Origin: Phycisphaerae bacterium
GTDB lineage: Bacteria > Planctomycetota > Phycisphaerae > UBA1845
Length of the DNA stretch: 58,362 bases
Assembly: GCA_029260055.1 (NCBI GenBank)
Contig: JAJDDX010000379.1
Span: 1-58,362 of the forward strand
Reading direction: 5' to 3'
The position numbers and the translations under genes are program-made. The stretch's first letter is position 1. Each line of letters starts with the position of its first letter. Below are positions 51,480 through 58,362 of this stretch, one piece after another. The notes under the pieces are model-generated. The model saw only the letters and a program-made list of their open reading frames with translations, made no database searches and was not told the origin of the DNA.

Positions 51480-52373
51480 ATGTGGGAACGCTCAAACGAG
51501 ATCAAAGCCGGGGCGACTCGGCCCAGGAGAACGGAATTGGCACACAACTACGACTCCGTCGTCATCAAACTAGGCGGCTCGGTGCTGACAGATATCGAGG
51601 CGTATCGTCTGGCCGGACAGAGCATTCGGGATGCTGTTTCAGACAGACCTCATGAGCGACTCATCGTAGTCGTATCCGCGCAGAACGGAATGACCGATGA
51701 ACTCTCGGCGCTTGCCACAGACCTGGCACCCAATCCCGAACCACGTGCGCTCGACCTTCTCTGGTCGACAGGCGAGTTGCGATCGGTGGCCACCCTTGCG
51801 CTGTGTTTGCAGCATCTCGATGTATCGGCTGCGGCGCTGAACGTACACGAATGCGGCGTCATCCGTTCGAGGGCAACGGGCGAAACGTCTTCGCTTCGGG
51901 TCGATCCGCTCCGCTTGCGGCGCCGGCTCGACACGGCCTGCGTGGCCATCGTGCCAGGCTTCCTCGCCAGAGGCGACCATGACGAAACGGTGACCATCGG
52001 ACGCGGAGGATCCGATCTGACGGCGGTGCTGCTTGCGCACGCTCTTAGCGCCGTGCGATGCGAACTCGTCAAGGACGTTCCCGGCTACTTCACGACCGAT
52101 CCGCTACGTGATCCCGCCGCCCGGCCGATCGCGAACTTGTCGTACGGTCAAGCCCGCAGGATGGCGGCCGCCGGCTGCGATCTCGTTCAGCCGCGTGCCA
52201 TCGAGGTCGCGGCGCGGACAAGAACGCCGCTCATCGTCCGAGGTGTCTCAAGGAGCGGCCTACAAACGCTCGTATCGACTGACGGAAAGCGAGTCTGCAC
52301 GCCGGCTACGACCCACTACCACACAAGCCATGAGCAGACTCATGAACGATCTGAAAGGACAGTGATTCTATGA
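51480..52373 (+). CDS. Aspartokinase, catalytic domain only
   Basis: Phosphorylates aspartate, the first step towards homoserine, methionine, threonine and lysine. 297 residues: SVVIKLGGSVLTD, VVVSAQNGMTDELSAL, WSTGELRSVATLAL, VTIGRGGSDLTAVLLAHAL and VKDVPGYFTTDPLRDPA follow the aspartokinase order. The C-terminal ACT domains that normally give feedback control are missing, so regulation is probably by the SAM riboswitch upstream. GGAG lies nine bases before the ATG. The stop overlaps the start of the cystathionine gamma-synthase gene (ATGA at 52370-52373). A related amino acid kinase activity cannot be excluded, but context favours a methionine-dedicated aspartokinase. Confidence 0.85.
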   Translation: MWERSNEIKAGATRPRRTELAHNYDSVVIKLGGSVLTDIEAYRLAGQSIRDAVSDRPHERLIVVVSAQNGMTDELSALATDLAPNPEPRALDLLWSTGELRSVATLALCLQHLDVSAAALNVHECGVIRSRATGETSSLRVDPLRLRRRLDTACVAIVPGFLARGDHDETVTIGRGGSDLTAVLLAHALSAVRCELVKDVPGYFTTDPLRDPAARPIANLSYGQARRMAAAGCDLVQPRAIEVAARTRTPLIVRGVSRSGLQTLVSTDGKRVCTPATTHYHTSHEQTHERSERTVIL

Positions 52374-53599
52374 AACTCGCCACACAGTTGATTCACGCGG
52401 CTCAGCCCTCGGAGCCGGGCACCGGCGCGATCGTCGCCCCGATCTACCAGACGAGCACCTTCGAGCAACAGGCTCCGGGGATCAACGCCGGGTACGATTA
52501 CTCGCGAACCAACAACCCCACGCGTGAGCGATTGGATGGCGTGCTCGCGGCGCTCGAGGGTGTGGAGCACGCGGCCGTCTACGCGTCCGGGCTCGCCGCG
52601 GAAAACGCGATACTGCAGGCGTTGCTTAGGCCCGGCGACAAGGTCATCGTCCCGCCCGACGTGTACGGCGGTACGCACCGGCTATTGAAGAACGTATATG
52701 AACCGCGGTCCCATGTGATCCGTACGGTCGATTATTCCGATCTAACCACGCTGGCACGCACGGTATCGTCCGCAACACGGATCGTCTGGGTAGAGACGCC
52801 TACGAACCCGCGGTTGCTGATCTACGACATCGAGGCCATCTGCGAGATCGCCCATCGACACGGCGCGTTGGTGGTCGTGGACAACACGTTCGCATCGCCC
52901 GTCCTCCAGCATCCTTTCGAGCACGGAGCGGATGTCGTGCTCCACAGCGTCACGAAGTACTTGGCCGGGCACTCCGATGTCATACTGGGAGCGGTGCTCG
53001 CCAAGGACGAGGCGGTCTTCGAGCCGATCAAGACCCTGCAGAATACCTGCGGCGCCGTACCGTCGCCCTTCGATTGCTGGCTCGCCTTGCGCGGCATCAA
53101 GACGCTCGAGTTGCGCGTCAAGCGACACACGGAGAACGCATTCGCCATCGCCCACGCCCTGAAGGGACACGAGGCCGTTGCCAGGGTCTACTATCCCGGC
53201 TTGCCGGACCATCCGAACCACGACATCGCACGGCGGCAGATGGAAGGCTTCGGAGGGATCGTCTCTTTGGAACTCGAAGGCACCGTCGACGATGTGCGCG
53301 AGTTCGTCTCCTCTAGACGGCTTTTCAAACTGGGTGAGAGCCTCGGCGGCGTCAAGTCTCTCATATGTCACCCGGCCACGATGACGCACGCCGCGATCCC
53401 GGCGAAGACGCGCGCCGAACTCGGCCTTACGGACACCCTCGTGAGGCTCTCTCCGGGCATCGAGGACGCCGGCGATCTGATCGAGGATCTGCTCGAAGGA
53501 CTGCGATCAGTTCGTCCCAAGGACCGAGAGGCGTGCTTGGCCGGACATCGCCCCATAACCAGGAAGGAGGGATCTGCGCCCGCCCGGTCGGCCCGATAG
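52370..53599 (+). CDS. metB: Cystathionine gamma-synthase/lyase family PLP enzyme
   Basis: PLP-dependent enzyme of 409 residues of the Cys/Met metabolism family. PIYQTSTFEQQAPG, YDYSRTNNPTRERL, ALEGVEHAAVYASGLAAENA, VDNTFASPVLQHPFEHGADV and HSVTKYLAGHSDVILGAVL (PLP-binding Lys) are all in place. GESLGGVKSLICHPATMTHA with an Arg/Ser-rich end is normal. Operon context (SAM riboswitch, aspartokinase) favours cystathionine gamma-synthase, but gamma-lyase and O-acetylhomoserine sulfhydrylase share these motifs, so the gene symbol is tentative. GAAAGGACAGTGATTCT precedes the ATG, which overlaps the aspartokinase stop. Confidence 0.86.
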   Translation: MKLATQLIHAAQPSEPGTGAIVAPIYQTSTFEQQAPGINAGYDYSRTNNPTRERLDGVLAALEGVEHAAVYASGLAAENAILQALLRPGDKVIVPPDVYGGTHRLLKNVYEPRSHVIRTVDYSDLTTLARTVSSATRIVWVETPTNPRLLIYDIEAICEIAHRHGALVVVDNTFASPVLQHPFEHGADVVLHSVTKYLAGHSDVILGAVLAKDEAVFEPIKTLQNTCGAVPSPFDCWLALRGIKTLELRVKRHTENAFAIAHALKGHEAVARVYYPGLPDHPNHDIARRQMEGFGGIVSLELEGTVDDVREFVSSRRLFKLGESLGGVKSLICHPATMTHAAIPAKTRAELGLTDTLVRLSPGIEDAGDLIEDLLEGLRSVRPKDREACLAGHRPITRKEGSAPARSAR

Positions 53600-53872
53600 T
53601 ATCGCTCTGCCGTGCCGTCCCACATTAAGGTTCCTACAGACCGCAAGCGCGTGATTAGGCTATGCCCGCGGCACTTCATGCGGGCTTGCGATCCGCCGAC
53701 AAGCACGTACAGGCTGGCTTTCCATGTCCCAAAGAGCCTGCGATGCGCTCAAACTGAACGCGTCGCGGCGCGTCTGTTGCCGGCGCGCGGGCCTGTGAAG
53801 TGCTGACTCGCGTTCGACACACATGCGTCGAAGGCAAGTGGTCGAAGGCATTCACGTCGGGGAGTGAGTGGC

Positions 53873-54844
53873 ATGTTGAGACGGGCACTCATCATCACGG
53901 TCGTTGTCGGCATTGGCTCGCTGGCCGCCCTGGCCGTCAACGCGATCATCGCGCCGCCAGCGCCTCCAGGAAGCGCCGGCGTCTTGGCGGTCGACTTCCG
54001 TGACACCGTCACCGCGGACGAGGGTATCGGCGTTGTCGCCGACACGAGGCCGGTTCTTAGAATCGCGGTCGGCGCTATGATCTCTCCCAGGAAGACCCGG
54101 CACCTGTATGACGAATTCCTGCAAGTGATCGCGGAGCGCGTCGATCGGCGTGCTGTGTTCCAGCAGCGCATGACGTATGCCCAGGTCAATACCATGATCG
54201 AGCGCCGAGAGGTCGATCTGGCATTCGTGTGCTCGGGTCCGTACGTAACCGGGAAAGCCGAGTTCGGAATGGAGATCCTCGCGGTACCGGTGGCGCACGG
54301 CAAGTCGGTCTACTACTCGTACTTGCTTGCGCACAAGGATAGCGAACTGACATCGATCGATGGGCTCCAAGGCAAGCGGTTCGCGTTCACCGACCCGCAC
54401 TCCAACACGGGCTGCCTCGTGCCGAAGTACATGCTCGCGGAGAAGGGGCAGAACTGCAGGACGTTCTTCGCGGATACCTACTACACCTACAGCCACGACA
54501 ACTCGATCCGTGCCGTGGCTGAGGGCGTCGCTGACGGCGCGGCGGTCGATTCGCTTATCTGGGAATTCCTGCAAGCCACCGACCCTGTCCACACGGCGCA
54601 GACCAAGGTCATCGGACTGTCCCCGCCGTACGGCATTCCGCCTGTCGTGGTGCATCCGGATATGGATCCCGCACTCAAGCGGGATCTCAGGGTGATGTTC
54701 CTCTCGCTTCACGAGGACCCCGACACACGGCGAATCCTTCGCGATCTCCACATCGACCGTTTCGAAGAAGGCCGTGACGAGGCGTATGACTCCATTCGCG
54801 AGATGCAGCGTTGGGTTGCGACGGCCAGTGTGGAGAGCGAGTAG
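53873..54844 (+). CDS. PhnD-like periplasmic binding protein
   Basis: 323 residues with an N-terminal membrane anchor or signal (ALIITVVVGIGSLAALAVNA). The binding fold is recognised from VLRIAVGAMISPRKTRHLYD, LAFVCSGPYVTGKAEFGMEI, SELTSIDGLQGKRFAFTDPH, SNTGCLVPKYMLAEKG and VADGAAVDSLIWEF. This is the phosphonate/phosphate-type binding-protein group (PhnD, also the sensor part of TtrS). No transporter genes are beside it. The stop overlaps by one base the start of a hybrid histidine kinase gene (TAGTG), so it is more likely a ligand sensor for that kinase than a transport component. The ATG at 53873 has GGGGAG eight bases upstream. Confidence 0.87.
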   Translation: MLRRALIITVVVGIGSLAALAVNAIIAPPAPPGSAGVLAVDFRDTVTADEGIGVVADTRPVLRIAVGAMISPRKTRHLYDEFLQVIAERVDRRAVFQQRMTYAQVNTMIERREVDLAFVCSGPYVTGKAEFGMEILAVPVAHGKSVYYSYLLAHKDSELTSIDGLQGKRFAFTDPHSNTGCLVPKYMLAEKGQNCRTFFADTYYTYSHDNSIRAVAEGVADGAAVDSLIWEFLQATDPVHTAQTKVIGLSPPYGIPPVVVHPDMDPALKRDLRVMFLSLHEDPDTRRILRDLHIDRFEEGRDEAYDSIREMQRWVATASVESE

Positions 54845-57816
54845 TGCTAAAGCGGAAGATCATCCTGAGGGTCGCCGGACTGATCACGGCGCTGATCGGC
54901 GCCGTGATCGTGCTCTCCGCAGTCAGCAACTACGAGCACCATCGCAGAGACCTCGAACAATCATACGGAGCACAACTTGGTGTACTGGCCGATCGCTGCG
55001 CGAGGTTGATGCTCTGGGACGACCACCTCGCCCTGACCGACCTGCTCGAAGAGACGATCCAGGCCGACGAGACGATAGTCTACGCTTTCCTCGAAGAAGA
55101 AGGACGCCCCCTCGCCCATACGTTTGACGGCGGGGTCCCGCGAGGGCTCTTGGCGTTGTCCGGGACGCCGGCGCACTCTGTGAGAACCCGGGAGATCGTG
55201 GACGAGCGCGGCCGGCGTCTTCGCGACTTCGTGACGCCGGTCGCTGGCGCACAGGCCTCGGTTCATCTCGGGCTTTCCGAACAGTTGCTCTCCCGTCGCG
55301 CGCTGGCCGACTCGCCCAAGATTGCCATGTTCGGAGCCGTGGCGATCGTACTCGGCCTCGCCCTTTCGGTCGTTATCGCCCGTCTGACGACTCGCGAGGT
55401 GGACGAAGCGATAAAGGCCACGAACGCGGAGAGTCGCGAGCGCAAACGCGCGGAGGAGGGCATCCGCCTGCGACATGAGGAACTTCGGCAGGTCAACGAG
55501 CACCTGCTCGCCACCGGCAACGAACTGCGGGAAGTCATGGCGCGCGTCGCCGGTGAGGCGGCCGGCCCGAGACGGTTCAGTAACCCCTCGCTCTTGCGGT
55601 GCTGGGAAGTGAACGACTGCTCAAACCCGGAGTGTCCGGTCTACGGACGCGAAAGTCAGCTCCGGTGCTGGGAAACAGCCGGCACCCTCTGCAAGGGCAA
55701 GGTCCAGGGCACATTTGCGCAGAAGCTGGGAGACTGCCGTGAGTGCGAGGTCTACCGGGCCGCCCGCAAGGATCCGATTTGCGCGCTCGGAGAGACCTTC
55801 AACGACACGATGGCCTTCCTCGAGGAGCAGCAGGCGAATCTCAAGAGGATCCTGAAGGCCGCCAACACCGCGAACCACGCCAAGAGTGAGTTCCTGGCCA
55901 ACATGAGCCACGAGATCCGAACACCGATGAACGGCGTCATCGGGATGACCGAACTGGCTCTGGACACTGACCTGAGCGACGAGCAAAGGGACTACCTGAC
56001 CACGGCATTGGCAAGCGCCAACTCGCTGCTGTGCCTACTCAATGACATACTCGATTTCTCGAAGATCGAGGCGGGTCGGCTCGATCTGGAGGAGGTTGCA
56101 TTCGACTTCGCCGACGTGATCGAGGGTGTCGTCAGCGCACTGGGTCACCGAGCATCCCAGAAGCGGCTGGAACTGATTTGCCACGTGAGCCCGGAGGTCC
56201 CGCGCAGCCTGCTCGGCGACCCGGTCCGGCTCCGCCAGATGCTGATCAACCTTACCGGCAACGCCGTCAAGTTCACCGCAAACGGCGAAGTCGTGGTCGT
56301 CGTCGAGATCGAGCAGCTTGTCGACGGGGCCGCGACGGTCCTTCTCTCCGTCACGGACACCGGCGTGGGTATCCCGAAGGACCGCCAGGCGGCGATCTTC
56401 GACAGCTTCACGCAAGCGGACGGCGCCACGACGCGTCAGTACGGTGGAACCGGGCTCGGACTCGCGATCACGAGACAAATCGCGAAACTGATGGGCGGCG
56501 ATATCTGGGTCGAGAGCGAAGTCGGACGGGGAAGCAGGTTCTACGCGCGCCTCACGCTCCAAGTCGCCGCGGTAGCGGAGCCGTCGAGGCGGACCGACGA
56601 TGTCCTGCAAGCTCGGCGCATCTTGGTCATGGACGACAACCAGACCAACCTCAGTCTTCTCGACAAGGCTCTCAGCGCGTGGGGTTGCCGCGTCACGCTG
56701 GCGACGACGGGCAATGAGGGATTGAAACTGCTTCGCACGGCAAAGGACGCCGGCGGTTCGTTTGACCTCGCCATCCTCGATGCACAGATGCCCGGCTTGG
56801 ACGGCATGACCGTGGCACGAGAAATCGAGCGGGATGCCGCCTACGGTCACCCGCCCGTGGTGATCGCCAGTTCCCTCGGAGGGAGGAGCGAGGTCGCGGG
56901 CTGCCACGACGTGCCCTGTGATGCCTGGCTCACCAAGCCGCTGAGGCAGGCCGTCTTGAAGGAAGCGCTGGTGCGGATCCTGGTCGGCCCGGCAGAGCAG
57001 CGCAACCGCAACGAACCGGACGGCGCGCCGCGCGCCGGCCAACGGCGCGATCGCAGGCGTTTCGCCGCGCGCGTGCTCCTGGTGGAAGATAACCCTGTGA
57101 ACGCCAAACTCGCCTCGAGGTTGCTCGAGAAATGCGGCTGCGATGTGACTCCGGCTGACAACGGCCTCAGGGCACTCGAATGCCTCGCTGAGCAATCGTT
57201 CGACCTGGTGTTCATGGACATCCAGATGCCCGAAATGGACGGTTATGAGGCGTGCGAGCATATTCGAGCCGACAGGCGGTGGCAGCGCCTGCCGATCATC
57301 GCCATGACGGCTCACGCCATGCAAGGAGACCGCCAGCGGTGCCTTGATGCGGGTATGGACGACTACGTGTCCAAACCGATCAACGCCGAGGAAGTGAAGG
57401 ACATCGTGGAGAAATGGACCACGAATAGGGCGGCGTCACCGGGAAACACCAACGAGCCGGCCCCGGTCGACCTGGAAAAGGCGCTGGCCGAACTCGCCGT
57501 CGATCGAGCGACCTTCCTGCAGGTGCTCGACGGCTTCGTCGAGACGATCCCCGCGCGTGTGGCTGATCTCGAGCAGGCGGTCGCCCATGCGGATCCCGAG
57601 ATGCTCTGCGCCGCAGCGCATACCCTCAAAGGCTCAGCCGGGAACGTCCGCGCGGAATCGATTCGCAGAATCGCCGAGGATCTCGAGACACGCGGACGGG
57701 AGCATCGACTCGACGCGCTGGATGCCTCGCTCGCGGAGCTAGTCACACTCTTCGATCGGGTCCGCTCGTACACCGAGGGACTCAGAGGCGAGTTAGAAGA
57801 CCCGACGCGGGCCTAA
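54844..57816 (+). CDS. Hybrid sensor histidine kinase with Cys-rich (two-CW-like) domain, two receivers and HPt
   Basis: 990 residues from the GTG at 54844 (GGAG eight bases upstream). Order: membrane helix near 7-28, extracytoplasmic sensor to about 155, second helix ([20 protein letters not shown]), then a Cys-rich module near 245-310 with [19 protein letters not shown] and [17 protein letters not shown], the pattern called two-CW. After that come a HisKA domain with [20 protein letters not shown] (His356), an HATPase domain ([20 protein letters not shown]), receiver 1 (Asp646 in ILDAQMPG), receiver 2 (Asp792 in [11 protein letters not shown]) and an HPt domain (His926 in [13 protein letters not shown]). 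This is a full internal phosphorelay. The upstream PhnD-like protein is a probable input. No separate output regulator is coupled to it. Confidence 0.93.
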   Translation: MLKRKIILRVAGLITALIGAVIVLSAVSNYEHHRRDLEQSYGAQLGVLADRCARLMLWDDHLALTDLLEETIQADETIVYAFLEEEGRPLAHTFDGGVPRGLLALSGTPAHSVRTREIVDERGRRLRDFVTPVAGAQASVHLGLSEQLLSRRALADSPKIAMFGAVAIVLGLALSVVIARLTTREVDEAIKATNAESRERKRAEEGIRLRHEELRQVNEHLLATGNELREVMARVAGEAAGPRRFSNPSLLRCWEVNDCSNPECPVYGRESQLRCWETAGTLCKGKVQGTFAQKLGDCRECEVYRAARKDPICALGETFNDTMAFLEEQQANLKRILKAANTANHAKSEFLANMSHEIRTPMNGVIGMTELALDTDLSDEQRDYLTTALASANSLLCLLNDILDFSKIEAGRLDLEEVAFDFADVIEGVVSALGHRASQKRLELICHVSPEVPRSLLGDPVRLRQMLINLTGNAVKFTANGEVVVVVEIEQLVDGAATVLLSVTDTGVGIPKDRQAAIFDSFTQADGATTRQYGGTGLGLAITRQIAKLMGGDIWVESEVGRGSRFYARLTLQVAAVAEPSRRTDDVLQARRILVMDDNQTNLSLLDKALSAWGCRVTLATTGNEGLKLLRTAKDAGGSFDLAILDAQMPGLDGMTVAREIERDAAYGHPPVVIASSLGGRSEVAGCHDVPCDAWLTKPLRQAVLKEALVRILVGPAEQRNRNEPDGAPRAGQRRDRRRFAARVLLVEDNPVNAKLASRLLEKCGCDVTPADNGLRALECLAEQSFDLVFMDIQMPEMDGYEACEHIRADRRWQRLPIIAMTAHAMQGDRQRCLDAGMDDYVSKPINAEEVKDIVEKWTTNRAASPGNTNEPAPVDLEKALAELAVDRATFLQVLDGFVETIPARVADLEQAVAHADPEMLCAAAHTLKGSAGNVRAESIRRIAEDLETRGREHRLDALDASLAELVTLFDRVRSYTEGLRGELEDPTRA

Positions 57817-57936
57817 CCACCCGCAATTCTCCGCGCCCAATCCCGAACGGCACGAAAACGGGGAGGCGACGATCCGGGCGAAGTGCGTGCCGGCCCGCCA
57901 CGGAGCGGCTTTGGGGTATGTCGATCAGGGCGAACT

Positions 57937-58362
57937 CTACCCGGTCACGCCTTGAGTCGCTCGCCGCGCCTGAGCAGCAGTCCGACCGCGATACGACCAG
58001 GTGTTTCGCCCTTCGTTCTTGCAGAGGTAGAGTTGGGCATCCGCGTCCGCCACGAGACGATCGGCGTCGGGCATCCACTCGTAATCCCCGGTGTACGCGA
58101 CGCCGAGGCTGACCGTCACGCTCAGCACGTCCTCGCCCACGGTCACGGCGAGTGCCTCCACACATGCGTGAACGCGTGCCGCGACGACGCATGCCGCCTT
58201 ACGGTCGACGTAAGGCGCAATCACGGCGAACTCCTCGCCACCATAACGTGCCAACAAGTCCGTATCTCGAAGCGTCTTGCACACGGCGTCGGCGACGCGT
58301 TGGAGTACCAGATCGCCGGCCTGGTGACCGTACGTGTCGTTGAACTTCTTGAAGTGGTCGAT
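57937..58362 (-). CDS. Diguanylate cyclase GGDEF domain, C-terminal part (cut by the window edge)
   Basis: The C-terminal 141 codons of a GGDEF protein; the rest lies beyond the right edge. IDHFKKFNDTYGHQAGD, ARYGGEEFAVIAPYVDR, VSLGVAYTGDYEWMPDA and ADAQLYLCKNEGRNTW are typical. The active-site motif is GGEEF, and RDTD five residues before it matches the RxxD inhibitory site, so active and product-inhibited cyclic-di-GMP synthesis is expected. The minus-strand orientation converges on the hybrid kinase gene with a 120-bp gap. Any sensory domain is outside the window. Confidence 0.9.
   Translation of the reverse strand: MDHFKKFNDTYGHQAGDLVLQRVADAVCKTLRDTDLLARYGGEEFAVIAPYVDRKAACVVAARVHACVEALAVTVGEDVLSVTVSLGVAYTGDYEWMPDADRLVADADAQLYLCKNEGRNTWSYRGRTAAQARRATQGVTG

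Noticed and set aside
1-58362. UGA read as Trp throughout the genome
   Set aside because: Many well-supported genes here end in TGA with no family sequence beyond it, and several TGA stops overlap starts of coupled genes.

Overview
The window is GC-rich bacterial DNA and most resembles a member of the Planctomycetota, possibly from the Phycisphaerae side. The lineage is inferred from gene content, not from a marker gene. Pointers are secreted proteins with dockerin-like modules, PEP-CTERM and IPTL-CTERM-like tails, TMTC-type membrane/TPR proteins, a zinc-ribbon membrane protein of planctomycete type, and a Rieske/cytochrome b operon with a very large multiheme subunit.

Layout. 0-6 kb: a TPR lipoprotein, a sulfotransferase and a family 2 glycosyltransferase, then on the minus strand a PpiC/SurA-like isomerase, a Wzx-like flippase and a methyltransferase broken by an in-frame TGA. 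6-9 kb: an OmcA/MtrC-like decaheme lipoprotein with a strong terminator. 9-18.5 kb: surface glycan genes (two TMTC-like GT-C/TPR proteins, a PL8 polysaccharide lyase, two more glycosyltransferases, a DUF2304 protein). 18.6-29.4 kb: secreted and envelope proteins, including a probable selenocysteine thioredoxin-like lipoprotein with a SECIS-like hairpin, a cysteine-free pyroglutamyl-peptidase-like protein, a DUF2339 protein, a dockerin/cohesin-like protein, a dockerin remnant and three copies of a 43-44 bp intergenic repeat. 29.4-41.2 kb: metF and tRNA-Tyr, then a minus-strand respiratory operon: HEAT protein, ferredoxin-Rieske fusion, split cytochrome b, 1397-residue octaheme cytochrome, cupredoxin, COX15-like protein and two tiny membrane proteins. 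41.6-48 kb: lipid kinase, PhzF, a coupled ATPase/TPR pair of conflict-system type, HU protein, small lipoprotein. 48.4-58.4 kb: PepA, RmuC, a SAM-riboswitch operon for aspartokinase and cystathionine gamma-synthase, a PhnD-like/hybrid-kinase sensor pair and a truncated GGDEF gene.

How they work together. The 30.6-41.2 kb operon looks like a quinol-oxidising bc-type complex in which a cytoplasmic ferredoxin domain sits on the Rieske subunit and electrons leave through eight c-hemes and perhaps a copper protein. The 51.1-53.6 kb operon makes methionine precursors. It carries promoter, S-box riboswitch, a Met-rich leader ORF whose ribosome binding site touches the riboswitch P1 stem, and a possible attenuator. 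The PhnD-like protein and hybrid kinase are translationally coupled and probably form one signalling unit. The strongest leads are the UGPC selenoprotein, the ferredoxin-Rieske/octaheme complex, the riboswitch-leader ORF arrangement and the ATPase/TPR pair.
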